A DNA stretch of 64,000 bases from Lasiodiplodia sp. COLG20. Lineage: Eukaryota > Ascomycota > Dothideomycetes > Botryosphaeriales > Botryosphaeriaceae. Shown here piece by piece: positions 24,656 through 36,659 of this stretch. The DNA lies in contig VNWV01000008.1 of assembly GCA_009801085.1 (NCBI GenBank), positions 992,001 to 1,056,000 of the forward strand, written 5' to 3'. Under the pieces are notes generated by a model. The model made no database searches. It had not been told where the DNA came from and worked only from the letters and a program-made list of their open reading frames with translations. Numbering within the stretch: position 1 is the stretch's first letter; every line of letters begins with the position of its first letter. A program made the position numbers and the translations under genes.

Positions 24656-25792
24656 TCACGACACTTCCGGCTTCTGCCCCCACACAATCCAGAAATTGAT
24701 CAAGGCGTGGACACCCTTCTTTGCAAGCTCCTTCCTGACCTTTGCATTGAAGACATCCACCTCCTCCTTGGTCCAGCCCAGAATACGAGTGAAGATGGCG
24801 AGATCGTACGCCTCCAATCCCTCGACGGTTTGCACCATATTGAACGAGCCCATCTGCTTCAACACGGGATCTTTCGGCCAAGCTCCCATCGGCAGTTTCA
24901 CCACACGGTGATCAACGTTTACGAAACCTGCATCCTTGACCCACTGCAGCAGCGACGGTCCCGGTGACACATTGCGGCCAATCTTCGAGCAGCCTTCTAT
25001 CATGAGCTCGCTCATCTTGATCAGCTGGCTGTCTTCGGGGAGACTGCCGTCATCTGAGTAGTAGCGGTACTCGTAATCCTGGAACTCGACCCATCCGCCC
25101 GGCTCCAGGTTTTCGAAACAGCGCCTCATCAATTGTGGCCAGTCGCCGAGCGAGCCCGCCATATATCGCGAGTGGATGAAGTCGAACTTGGGCCGGTCCG
25201 GCCATTCCGCTTCTACGTCGTCGACCTCAAACGTCACATTTGGAGGGAGCCATTCCGGTTGGATAGGCGAGAGATCGTTACCGATGATCGTGGCTGACGG
25301 CCAAGTGTCGCCTGCTTCAATTGCCCAGATTCCTGTGCCTGCACTTTGCTTAGCCGTTAGGCCGCATTAAAACGGATCACCGCCCCTTACCTGTTCCAAT
25401 ATCGAGTACGCGCTGTGGAGGCTTAGGGAGCGGGCATAGATGGAGCTTTCCTCCCAGTGCAAGCGTGTTCAAATGATGCACCATATCCAATCGGTCTTGC
25501 TCTTTTTCATCGTTTGGGAAATTGTAGGCTACGCGAGTGAGCTTTTACCGTTTCCCGTGACGGCCGCGGCCGAGCACTTACAACCGTCTTTGTATGCGTG
25601 GAAGCGGCGGCCGTATTCATTGCGGTAGTGTTTGACGCTGCTGCTGATAGAAGTGGCGTAACTCAACCTGCCAGCAGTGAGCGAATGATCTCTTAATCCC
25701 GTATAATCAATGCAAACTAACATATCACCACTGTACGCAGAGTCACTCTCCACCGAGGAGTCGACTTCGACTTCTGGTCCATTGCCGCACAT
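24656..25792 (-). CDS. LaeA-like SAM-dependent methyltransferase
   Basis: Four exons (25792-25722, 25667-25582, 25528-25391, 25338-24656) sum to 978 nt, 325 aa. The layout matches fungal LaeA-like methyltransferases: a short disordered N-terminus with SDSAYSGD, then SSSVKHYRNEYGRRFHAYKDG and a PNDEKEQDRLDMVHHL helix. Motif I is VLDIGTGTGIWAI (about 93-105), followed by DLSPIQPEWLPPNV, EVDDVEAEW, FDFIHSRYMAGSLGDW and LEPGGWVEFQDY. Such proteins bind S-adenosylmethionine; many act in secondary metabolism or development, but most paralogues have no known substrate. No biosynthetic cluster lies next to it, so it is more likely a general member than a pathway enzyme. It lies 226 nt upstream of the low-complexity gene, on the same strand. 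Confidence 0.9.
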
Positions 25793-27068
25793 TGTTGTTG
25801 AGTCTGTCGTGAGGGAATGGGCGCCGCCTTGGGGGTTGAATGAGAGTTGCTATCGCGGGGCAGCGGATGGAGGACCGGGATCGTTTTTCTTCACTGCTGT
25901 GCCTCACCCTCGGCACCTTCGCTGCCCCACAGTGTGGAGCGCGGCACAGCTGAGAATCACGCGCAGAAGAAACGCCGCGATGCACAGACTCTGTTGTTGT
26001 ACCGGCATCTTGGTTCGATCGTACAGAATGGGCGATATTTCTCCCAGTTTGGCCGAACCGCCCCTCCGATCAACGCCATTTGTTCCCTGTCCAGGAGAAA
26101 CTTCTCACACCATCGTCCGCGAATTCGGATCTCGCCCTGTTCGACACAAATTTCGATGTTCGTTAGGGCTGTCATTCCCCATTCATTAACTCGATTGGGG
26201 ATCGACGTCAGCACGTGAAAAGCGCGACCCGGGCAGGGAGTGAATCCAGGTCTAGAATCCTCCAGGCTATACTAATCCCTGTTGACAAACAAGGTATGCT
26301 TAAGGATCCGGACTCACGGTATGGCTGCCCGGAGTAACTCTGTCCGTGCAAAACTCCTTCCGCTTCCGGACCTCTATACTTGGAGCCATCTCGTTTAAAG
26401 TATAAACTCCGTCTCGTTCCTGTACTTGCCATTACCTCTAGTATATCATTGGTCCTCAATGGACCACTTACTCATGCCCTTCCCAGTGTGATTCTCATGT
26501 TTACTAATCCTTCAGGCCTGCGTACATTTTCAACTAAATCAACCAACCCGAATGTACATTCGATTTCTGTCCAAAAGCTTACAGCAGCAACACGCGTACT
26601 TGGCCCCTCATTATAGTTTTGCCGCGATTTATCTTCTTCTGATAATTCTTTGGCGGTGAATTCGAGGCTTTGGCGAATCCGGACGCCCTTGCGTTTACAT
26701 ATTACCAACTCCACAGAGGCCACACAGAGCACGAAAAGCTCTCACGGCGGATCGAAAACCGAATATCTTCTGTTGAGACATAAACTTATATCTTGAACCA
26801 AAACGAATCGATATCCCACTGAGCGTGATGAAAGACAATTTCCGTCTTCCTATTCACGCAGAGCTTCCCTTTCATTTTATGCAGAGGCTCCCAAGGCGCC
26901 AACCCCAGTTCAAATCGCAAAACGTCTATTAATTACTCGGCTACATCTATCATTACAGCCACTCACCCATGTACCATTAATCATATTCACTCCATAAGTC
27001 ATCACCACCACCCATTTCCACCTATTCCCATTCCCCACCCCACAATCAAACCCAATCGCCTCCCAAAC
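25793..27068. other. Intergenic, nothing recognised
   Basis: Upstream region of the methyltransferase and 3' flank of LAA1. AT-richer than surrounding genes. Short open frames show no protein signature. Confidence 0.5.
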
Positions 27069-30000
27069 TTACGAACCAAAATCCATCTTCAACGCAATCG
27101 TCGGCTCACTCTGACTATCCTGCCTAACCGGCACCTTCCTCGCCGGCTGCCCACCACTCCTCACGACGCCCTCCATGAAAGCCCGCTGCTCCGGACTCAA
27201 CCCACCACCCACAACAGCCCTGAAGCTATCCTGCCCGGCGCCGGCCAACTCGATCAGCCGCAACGCCGTCTCCCTGTAACAGCCCTCGCCCTCCTTCGAC
27301 GCGCGCGCTAGCAGCGTCGGCAAGACGAGCGCCATGGCGACGGGGACCTGGTTGGGCTGGAGCGTGCCGACGAGGTTGACGAGGGCGAGCGAGACGACGG
27401 AGCGTGACTCCTCGAGGCCCTCGAGGTCCTCGGGCGGTGGCGACGCGAGGAAGCCGACGCACGTCGGCAGCAGCGCCTTGGCGAGCGCGCCGGCCGTTGC
27501 GGACGCGCTGTCGTCGGTGCGCTTGGGCAGGATTAGCAGCGAGCGGCAGCAGTTGGACGCGACCTTGCTCGTGACGCGGTTCTGCAGGCAGTCGGCGAGC
27601 AGGTCCGTGTAGCGCTTCAAGAGCGGGTCCGATGGGTCGAAGATGCCCGTGGCGTTGGTGAGCAGGATCGTCGTGGCCAGGAGTGTGTTCTTCTCGCATT
27701 GCGGCGCCGCGTCGAATCCGCGCTTCTGGGCGTGCATGATGATCATGAGGAAGCGTTCGAGCGTGCTGCGGAGCTGTGATTGGGTCTCGGGCAACGAGGT
27801 AGTGGCGAGGCTGGATACGAAGCGGCGGAAGATCGGAAGGACCTGTGGAACGACCAGCGTTTGCGTAGACGGCGTTCCGAGGACCTGAATGAAGATCTGA
27901 AGCAGACATGCGTGAAGATCGGTGCGGATGATGGTCGGGAAGACATCAGCAGCATCCACAAGTGCCGACAGGGCGAGCGTGATGAGCTGCACCGACTCGT
28001 CTGTCAAAGAGTGGCGTGCTACAAAAGCGTCAGTATCGAGCCTTTGCGGAAAAGAGATGGAACAAACCTTGTGTGTTGTTATCGCCTAAGCCCGGCACCA
28101 GGCCAGCCAGAACCAGCACCATGATTCGCGTAAGTTCGAAGAGCTGCTCGATGTCGTCCGAAAGTGTCTCTTCGCCGTTCGGCGCACTATGAAGCCCTGT
28201 TAGCAATATTCAGGAAGCTGTGTTGTCCAGTACTGACCTCTGAGTACGCAGGGCACTTGGGTGTGCGAGACACAAGTTCCTGGCGATTTTCACAATGACC
28301 TCCTGCACGTCCAAGCCTTCCGTCAACACCAGTCTGTCCAGCATATCCATCGTCTCCGAGAAAACAACTTCCTGGTAGATGGCATGGCCGCTGACGCTGG
28401 GCTTGAGGATGTTCTTGAGCGCCCTCAGAATCTCCAGCGTATGCTCCTTGTTCGACTGTGAGTCACCCGATGCCGGCCTGCCAGTGGTGACAAGAGCCTC
28501 GAAAGCAAGGCCAAATAGCACGAAAAAGAAGGCGACCGGCTCGTCGCGGTAGTTGATGTCTGCAGCGGGCTTCTTCTCCTTCGACCCATCACCGGACTCT
28601 TCTTCATCGAATTCCTTGCCATCCAGTGCGTCGAACACAAATTCAGCATCTTCATCGATAAGGGAAGCGATGGCATCGACGAGGTTGAGCCAGGAGTCTT
28701 GGTAGAACTACGACAATGTTAGTCACGGCGCCTATTTTCTTCCTTGATAAACTTACCTTTAGCAGCGTTTCCCGGTTCAGTGCGGCGTAGATAGTATCCA
28801 AGCTACCGCTCAAGCTGCCAGCGGCAGCAGTCGTCGAAATGTCAGGCTCAAATCTCAATCGCGCGAACTCTCGAAGTGAGCTCAGCCAGAGCGGTGTCAG
28901 CTTCGCAATGTACGGGCGCAGGACATCAACGAGGTATTTCTGTTCCTTGCTTGCAATTTGCAGCTCGGCCCATGCGCTGAATACAGCCATCTTGACCATG
29001 ACCTGTGCGTTCGAGCTGAGTCCCTTGAGATCGCCGATACTTGCTGTTTCCGAATCGGCAGAGAAATTCTCCAGTGCCTGAACGAGGAGCTTGAGGATAC
29101 GGCCCATGCGATCAACGTCGGTAACGATTCCAGTCGCGATGAAAGTTGCACAGACGTTGACAGCTTCAGCTGCAAGCTCAGGGCTAGAGTCGGCTGCAAA
29201 TGCCGGCGTCAGTGCCGAGCCAATCTGCGCCTGGTACTGCTCCAGAAGCGTAGCCTCCGGGAAGTCGGGATCGGGCGTCTTGCCGAAAGTCTTGAGAACT
29301 TGGTCGACGATTCGCAAGCCTCGAAGACGCAAACCCACAACACCAGCGGTCGACGCTGAGAAGGAAATCCGGACAACATCTGCAATGTGAGCCTGCAGAG
29401 CTTGCTGTGATTTACAATCCTCGCCCTTGAGCGCATAGTCGCGACCAACGATGGTGAGGAGCTCTGACAAGAGGTCCATTGCGAATGTGCGGACTTGCCA
29501 ATTCAGGAGTTCCTGCGTTTGAGAGGTGGAACCACCGTCGTCGCCCTGCGCTCCCGCAGAGGCGGCAAATCCAGCAACCTCCTCGTCTTGCAGCTCCGGC
29601 ACACCGCCTGTATGCGCAGTCTTTGGCTTCGAAGGGGGTGCATTCTCCTTGTTTTCAGGCTGCTTCATGATCTTGGTAAGGGCAGTGTTGCAACGCTGGA
29701 CCCATTCGAGAGTATTGGAGAGTGCAGTCTGATGAAACCAGTTACGGAGGATGCTACGAATAACCTCGTGATGAGGGTTCTGATTGAGAATGAGCCAGAG
29801 CTGATCTTCCAGACCCGGGTCCGCAGTGCGGATAATTTCCTCGGCGTTACGCCGCATGAGGTTGTGGAGACCGTCAATGGCCATGTCTCGGATACGCGAT
29901 GACGGAGAGTCCAGGTCCTTCTGCAGCCCCTTGACATAAGCGGCAAAGTCCATATGCCCAGGTGCGTAGAGGGAGAGATGCTCCTGACACCGGAGGCTCT

Positions 30001-33000
30001 CAACGAGAACCAAAAGTTCCGACTCGTGCAGGAACTGAGAGATGAGCGTCATGATGAGATCGCGAGCCTTGGACATGTCTTGAAGATCCGGACCAAGCAC
30101 GTTGATGATGCTATCGACGCAGCGAGTGATGACGGCAGGTGTCGGAAGATCAACTTCCATGTTGGATGACGCAAGAGACGCAATTTCCTCGCTGTGTGTT
30201 TCCGCCATGTACAGCTGGGCCAGCATTCCGAGAGAGCTGGTGACAAATCCGGAGAAACTCAGACCAGCCGAGTCGGCCACGCGCGAAAGACTATCCAGAG
30301 CCCAGAAGTGGACAGAAGGATGGGGATCGCTGGCCAAAGACATGAGGATGCTGAGGATATTCTTGAGATGAAAGCCAGCTGCCATGCCACCGAGCTGTGA
30401 ATGGATAGAACCGAGTGCTACAGCACATCCAGCGCGTACATTAGGCTCACGGTTGGCAACGATCTGTTCCACAAGGAAATTGACTTCTGCACTGGTGAAA
30501 GTGTTTCCAGAGCTGGCGCAGAGGCGGCCCAGAGCTTCACAGGCTACGTGGCGCACGTATTGATCCGTGTCGATAATGAGGGTCTGTATCTGGTTAGTTT
30601 ATATGTATTTGCCACAATTGAGGCACTCACATGTAGCATCTCCTCCATGACCTTCTCCACCGCCTGTCCCTTGAGATCGCCAGGAGCAGAAAGCGTTTCC
30701 TTGTTTGCAACCTTGAGAGCGCCAAGAAGGGCCGTAGCAACGTTGACAGTTATAGCAGCCTTTCTAGCAGGATCTCTGATCAAGCTGTTTGCGGACATGA
30801 AAGATGTCATCTGCTCTAATATACTCTCTTGAACCTTTGGTGTCTGCAGAGGAAGCAAGATGGCAAACAGGTTGAGGGCGGCATTGACAACTTCAGTGGC
30901 AGGCGGGTCGGGAAGCTCATCATTATCGGTATCCTTGCCAATGTAGAGCGATATAGAGTCGTGCTCTCTGGCATTGCAAATAGGGGACAGAAGCTGACAG
31001 ACTTAGCAAAATTCTTGTATGGATGGGGATCCTGCACTTACAGCAGCATCAGCCGCGTACTCGGGGCCCGGCTTCGAGGTCCAGTGTTTCCTGCCTGATT
31101 CTCCAAGCTCACCCGCTAGCGGCTTGAGATCAAAGCCCTGTACCAGACCAGTGACACCAAAGCCGTAGTTGTCACCAACATCCCAAATGCTCTCGAAAGT
31201 GCTGGCTGAGCTGGCAATCGACACGCTCAACGAACTCGGTGCGTAGTTATCGGGGTCAGCAAAAGAGGAGACAGCAAAAGGAAGCAGGTTGGTCTGCAAC
31301 AGCATTTCGTTGTTTCCGGCTGGGCTGAGGTTGACGAGCTTCGTGTAGCATTGCAGCACCCGGCGACGCACCATCAGATCAAAGTCGTGCAGCTGGAGAG
31401 CCGAAGACAAGCGCTGGGAGATATCATCCGTGGTCTTCTTAGCGGGAAGGCTGTTCAGGAACATGGTTGTGTTTTGCAGCATGGCGGCCAGACGCTTCGT
31501 GACATCGGTCGTGAGGAGGCGGTTGTTGAATTCGAGGAAGGTCAGAACGGAGCCAAGAGCGCACTCGCGGACATGAGCGAGGAAGCTGAGGTCAAGAAGG
31601 TTCCTGGATGTCATGCTGTCCTTGTTCAGCGGCTTGGGCAAGGCGTTCTTCCACAACAGAAGCAGCTGCGAGAGATGAATCTTGACAAAGTTTGGTCCAA
31701 GAGTCATCAAGCCTCCGATGAGGATCCACGCGACCTGAATCTGAGTGCTGGAGATCCTGATATCGGAGCTGCTGCTGCTCTTAAGCAGGGTTGTGGCCTG
31801 CTGAAGGACTCTCGAGTTGACGTCGACAGAGCCGTACAAAGGCTGAGCGGAGCTGGTACTGAGCACAGCGGAAAGACCATTTGCAAAGCCAACGCACTTC
31901 CTCGGTGATGGACGGGGACCAGTGAGTTGCCCCAATTCGCGATTGACGCTGTTCATACAGATTGTGACAGCCGGGATCAATTGCTGAGGGCATGCAAGGA
32001 CGAATGCGCGGAGGCACGAAGAGGCGTGCACCTGCACGGTGTAGCTGGGGTGTTGCAGAACACCAATCAACGCCTCTCTGCAGAGTTCGGCGATGGAGTT
32101 TGTAGCTGAGCCGAGATTCCGGATCAGAGATGTCAAGGCCGTCAATGCGCCCGTCAGGGTCTGCTTGCTCGGCTCAGGACGCTCCTTCAGGGCCGGAGGA
32201 TAGTCCTTCAGGATTTCATTGAGCAGGTATTTAGCGGCATTGAGCTGGGCGGTTTCACCCAAAATCTGGCGTCCGACCACATCCTCCAGAATGAGGCGCA
32301 CAAAACGGCGGGTGATGAGTTGACGGTACCGGTTGTTGACAATGGGTGCAGCACTCAGTACATCGACGAAGAGGCTCTTTGCAACGTCACCGTACTTGTT
32401 CTCAATCACGCTTTTGGGGAGACCCCTCATGATCTTCATGTAGCAGACCGCAATAGCCGTACGAGCACGATTGCTTGTAGCGGTCTTGGTATAATGCGTG
32501 GACAGCTGCTTCAGCAACTCGGGAAGCGCAAAAGCCAATTGAGTAATGGGCTTGGTCGGTGCGGGAGATCCGGGCCTCTCTGCCATTTCTTCGTCGGCAT
32601 CTTGCACAACCGACTGCCTCTTGGACTTCTTCGGCTTCTTGATCCGGGGCACAGGGTCCGTCACGGGGAATTCCGAGTAGCTCTTGACCAACGAAGCCGC
32701 CAGGGCTGAGGCTGCAGCGTGCCTCACGGTCGGGGAAGAGTTGTCGACGGCCTTCCAGATGACAGTTTGTAGCTTGTCGAAGTCGTTCGAGTTGTCAAAG
32801 TACGGGGTATGGCGGACCAATTGCTCAAGGCACCAGCAAGCAGCACTCTGCACAGCATGACTCTTGTCACCGGAGGCCGCAGTTCGCGCCTGCTTCCAGG
32901 TATCACGAGCAACTTGCTCATCCAACAGCCTCGAAACGCCCTTCGCGATGCGACCGAGCGCGCGAAAGACGGCGGCGCGGAAACCGGTGTGGTTCTGGGC

Positions 33001-33528
33001 ATTGGCCTTGAGCTGTCGGAGCAGCGTCAAAGTCGCGAGGCCTGAAGGGCCAATGGCGCTGTCGCCAGCGGACTCCATTATGGCGCCCAGGCAGTGCACA
33101 GCGGCGTGCTTGGCCTTGAGCTCCTTGTCGCCCTTGCTCGAACTGCTCATGATGGCGACCAGCTCGTTGATGCTCTCGAACAGCAACTTGCGGTCGCCCT
33201 TGGCGAAGACATCGGCGAGCGCGCGGCCAACATTGCTGCGGATTACGCGGGTGGGTGCAGGCGACGAAAGGTTTATGACCTTGAAAGCCTCCTTTTTGAC
33301 GTAGATCTGGTGTGCGGAGGCGCCGTCAGCGTCAAGGCTGGCCGCATGACGGGCGAGATCGGCGGTGAAGGTGAGCAGGTAGAGCTCCTGCTGCTCCGAC
33401 GGAAGCGCATGCAGCTTCGTAACATCGAGGTCGGGGTTGGTCTCGTGGCCGGAGTTTGGGAGCGACGGAGGGGGGGCGATGCTGCCGCTGTCGCTCGAGG
33501 GAGGGGGAGGCGCGTCGGTGGAAGCCAT
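27069..33528 (-). CDS. LAA1: HEAT-repeat protein, Laa1/HEATR5 family
   Basis: Six exons (33528-31042, 30993-30631, 30589-28757, 28707-28238, 28186-28068, 28018-27069) sum to 6222 nt, 2073 aa, close to yeast Laa1. At the fifth exon the acceptor at 28187 is required, because the nearer CAG would bring in a stop. The whole product is HEAT/ARM-type helices with no catalytic motif. Family-typical stretches include the early AIMSSSSKGDKELKAKHAAVHCLG-type repeat, VRHVACEALGRLCASSG, and the late KARDLIMTLISQFLHESE. Laa1/HEATR5 proteins accompany the AP-1 clathrin adaptor at the trans-Golgi and endosomes. A basic and acidic loop (RIKKPKKSKRQ, then DADEEMAERP) near residue 300 is probably exposed. It sits head-to-head with TACO1 across under 260 nt. 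Confidence 0.88.
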
Positions 33529-33783
33529 TGCGGGCTTGGGGGACGAGAGAGCTGCGGGAGGGGTATCTCAAGGGCGGTCGCTCATTCGGACGTCGTAACC
33601 ATGTCTCGCGCAGGGATTCGGAGGTGGGATGCAGGGATGGAGGGGACACTTGGATGGTGTTGAAGTGCGGGCGGATGCAGGCACACCTCCGAGCTGCTTG
33701 CCGCACTTGCGGTACGGCGGACGATGCGCCTCACCCCAGTCAAAACCTTGACCGCTTCGCGCCGCAGCACATCCACGCCCAAA

Positions 33784-34723
33784 ATGTCGCTGCCCTTTGC
33801 TCCCCGCGCCGTTTCCCGCGCTCTGCGCTCTCCGAACTATGTCTGCGGCGCGTGCCGGCGCGGGTTGACCACCTCGACGCGTCTTCAGTCGGGTCACAGC
33901 AAATGGGCGACGATCAAGCATGACAAGGCCAAGAACGATGCCGCTAAGAACAGACAGCGCTCAGTCTTCTCCCACGAAATCATCTTGGCGACGAAGCGTG
34001 AGTCCCTGGTCCTCTTTTTGCCCTCAATTGACTAACCGTCTTGCAGTGGGCGGTCCTGAACCAAGCTTGAACCCTCGGCTCGCCCTTGCAATCGACCGAG
34101 CGAAAAAGGCGTCATTCCCCAAGCAAGGCATTGAGAGCGCAATCAAACGCGGCCAGGGTATCTCCTCGACCGGCGCTGCTCTCGAGGTTGTCACAGTCGA
34201 AGCCATCTTTCCGCCGTCTGTTGCCATGGTCATCGAGATTGAAACCGAAAGCAAGCTCCGCTCCCTTGCAGACACCCGCATGTGGATCAAGAAAAATGGC
34301 GGCAATGCCACGCCTGTAGCATACATGTTCGAGAGGAAGGGCATGGTCGTGTTCGAGGGAAAGGAAGGCTGGGGCCCCGATGAGGTGCTCGAACCGGCAT
34401 TGGAAGCTGGCGCGCTGGACGTCGAGGATGCCGAAGAGGGCGCAATCATTGTCTACACGGACCCGGCTGATACCAAGAAGGCTGCCGAGAGCATAGGATC
34501 TGCAACCGGACTGGACATTGCCTCAATGGACATTGTGTGGGTACCCAACGACGACACAAAGGTGCCGCTGGAGGGCAATGAGAACGTCGAAAAGATCTCC
34601 AGATTTCTGGACCAACTGAAGGAAGTGTCGGGAGTGCAAGCAGTGTACTGGAACGCGACTCAAGGCAGTGTGGAAGACAGCGCGTGGGAGGAATTGCTCA
34701 ACAAGATCGATGACTTTGAATAG
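33784..34723 (+). CDS. TACO1: TACO1/YebC-family mitochondrial translation factor
   Basis: Two exons (33784-33997, 34047-34723) give 296 aa. An in-frame ATG at 33724 would add 20 residues and is also plausible. Residues 1-40 form a mitochondrial leader (MSLPFAPRAVSRALRS, arginine-rich). The YebC signature follows: GHSKWATIKHDKAKNDAAKNRQ at the start of the mature protein, then GGPEPSLNPRLALAIDRAK, IESAIKRGQG, and a central FERKGMVVFEGKEGWG. TACO1 relatives bind the mitochondrial ribosome and help translation of particular messages (Dpc29 in yeast). Bacterial YebC was first called a transcription regulator, so older names mislead. The single 49-nt intron splits the conserved region. Its short divergent promoter is shared with LAA1. 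Confidence 0.92.
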
Positions 34724-34938
34724 ACGGATGAGTGTAGAATACTGTGCAATACTGTAGACATCCCAGGTACCGCAATACCACGCGGGCGCCCACCAAGACT
34801 CCCATTCCATGCTGCTGGCCAAATTTCTCCCATGAACGCCTTGAATGCAATTTTTCTCTAGCCATTCCGCCTCCTCCCGGCATATCAATGTACCATCAAT
34901 TGGCTCGGGCTACGCTCGGCGGAATCCAAATGGGTATC

Positions 34939-35257
34939 TCACGACTCCTGCGACGCGTTCTCGCCCTGGTGCTGTGCCAGCCTCTGGTCGCGCAGAGCCA
35001 GACGCCTCGCCTTCAACCTCGCCAGCTCCGACTGGATTTCATCCTTCTCGTAGGGAATCTTATGGGTCTGGCCCTCCTTGGGCCAGAAGTCGGGGACGGT
35101 GAAGCGTTCCTCGAGGTTGGTGCCGAAGTAGTACATGTATCCGATGGGGAAAAGGATGTAGAGGCCGAACTGCAATTACTCGTTAGCCCGAGCATAGCGG
35201 TTGGCATGTGATAGAGGGCGGCCATGCCTTGAAAACCTCGAGATTGGGACCGGCCAT
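34939..35257 (-). CDS. PET100: PET100 cytochrome c oxidase assembly factor
   Basis: Two exons (35257-35228 and 35169-34939) give 86 aa. Exon 1 encodes only MAGPNLEVFK. Exon 2 continues FGLYILFPIGYMYYFGTN, the single membrane segment, then LEERFTVPDFWPK and a charged helix. This is the PET100 pattern, an inner-membrane chaperone for complex IV assembly. The intron starts GCATGG, not GT, and ends TTGCAG with a GCTAACG branch site; a GT donor six bases earlier would delete the conserved VFK. The protein is slightly shorter than the yeast one. Its start codon is divergent from ECI1. Confidence 0.88.
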
Positions 35258-35405
35258 TGTTGCGGTTTGGAGGCGATTGTGGTGGGTGGTTTGTTCGACT
35301 TGTCGAGCGGCGGCGAATGACAGCGTCGGTGATGCGCCTGGCGTCGAATGATCTCGCGCGCATCAGCGCCGCACATGCCGCAGCGTTCGGCAGCGGGCTG
35401 ATAAG

Positions 35406-35411
35406 CCTCGG
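35406..35411 (+). promoter_or_regulatory. CCTCGG site (FarA/FarB core), first
   Basis: CCTCGG 228 nt before the ECI1 ATG. This is the core bound by fungal Far fatty-acid regulators. It directly follows a GATAAG. Confidence 0.5.
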
Positions 35412-35452
35412 GAAAACAATGATGCGCGGCGATAAGCTTATTCTGCGGATTG

Positions 35453-35458
35453 CCTCGG
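35453..35458 (+). promoter_or_regulatory. CCTCGG site (FarA/FarB core), second
   Basis: Second CCTCGG 181 nt before the ECI1 ATG, also downstream of a GATAAG (35431-35436). Confidence 0.5.
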
Positions 35459-35638
35459 TTCTCCACGCTTCACTAATCCCGCTCGGTTGACGGCTGTCCT
35501 GGCGCGTCACCTCCGCCAGACATGTAGCCGGACTCCACAAGTCCTCATTTAATCCCCGGTTTCCCCAGATTTCGCTCCTTTTGTGCCTCCTGCCGCCTCA
35601 CACCCTGAACCAGCCTGACTTCCCACGCGTCTTTCACC

Positions 35639-36518
35639 ATGTCTGTCGATCCCGTTCAAGCCGTGACCCTTGAGATCCGCGGAAAGATCGCCATCATCAC
35701 TCTCAACCAGGAGAAGAAGCTCAATGCCCTGTCCCAGGACCTATACTACCGCATCGCCCAGCTGCTCAACGACATCGCCCAGCGCGACGACATCTACATC
35801 ACCCTCCTAACCGCCAAGGGCCGTTTCTTCTCTGCGTACATCTCTCTTACTTCCCTTCCACATGTAAACCCTCACTAACCTTCTTGCTTCTAGCGGCGCC
35901 GATGTTTCCATTTCGCGTTCCACCCCTGACGCTGAAACCGAAGTCAGACGTCACTGGCTGAAGAACTTTGTCGCCAACAACCTCTTCGTGACGCGCGCCT
36001 TCTACACCCACCCCAAGATCTTGATCACCGCCCTCAACGGCCCTGCCGTTGGCCTCTCCGCGGCCCTCATTGCCTTTTCCGACTTCATTTACGCCACGCC
36101 CTCTGCCTACATTCTTACCCCTTTCTCCTCTCTCGGCCTTGTTGCCGAGGGCGGCGCCTCCCGGGCTTTTGTGCAGCGCCTCGGAATTTCCAAGGCCAAC
36201 GAGGCTCTCATTATGAGCAAGAAGATCACGGCTGAAGAGTTGGAACGGACAGGCTTTGTGAACAAGGTTATCGATACCAAGGGCGACAGCGACAAGTTCA
36301 GGGATGCGGTGCTCGCGGAGATTGATGACCGGCTGGGCAGCCACTTGAACCAGGACAGTCTGCTGGGGATCAAGGCCCTGATCCGGAAGCCGGAGAGGGA
36401 AGCTTTTGATAAGCAGAATGTGGAAGAGGTGTTCGGCGGACTGGAGAGATTTGCGGCAGGGATTCCGCAAGAGGAGTTCCGGAAGCTGGCGAGTGGTGAG
36501 AAGAAGCACAAGCTGTAA
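35639..36518 (+). CDS. ECI1: Peroxisomal delta3,delta2-enoyl-CoA isomerase
   Basis: Moves double bonds of enoyl-CoA so unsaturated fatty acids can enter beta-oxidation. Two exons (35639-35835, 35894-36518) give 273 aa, the usual length. Crotonase-fold landmarks: VTLEIRGKIAIITLNQEKKLNAL, the oxyanion strand GRFFSAGADVS built across the intron, TALNGPAVGLSAALIAFSDF, and FSSLGLVAEGGAS, where the glutamate is the expected catalytic base. The last three residues are HKL, a variant PTS1 signal; yeast Eci1 ends HRL, so peroxisomal import is likely. Two CCTCGG sites upstream fit fatty-acid induction. An enoyl-CoA hydratase is less likely because only the isomerase-type LVAEGG glutamate is present. 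Confidence 0.92.
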
Positions 36519-36659
36519 GTGGATTTAGATGGCGTTAAGAGAAGGGTTTGGAGAGCTGCCATTAGATTTAGGCAGGGATTCTGAATGATATTACGCAAGT
36601 ATCTACCTCTATTTCTATCCCAGTATCCTTTATTTCCGTGTCTATCCCACATCCAAGCT

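Larger units (their letters stand above)
35258..35638. promoter_or_regulatory. Divergent promoter: PET100 / ECI1
   Basis: A 381-nt stretch between two start codons, carrying two CCTCGG and two GATAAG motifs, listed separately. Confidence 0.55.
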
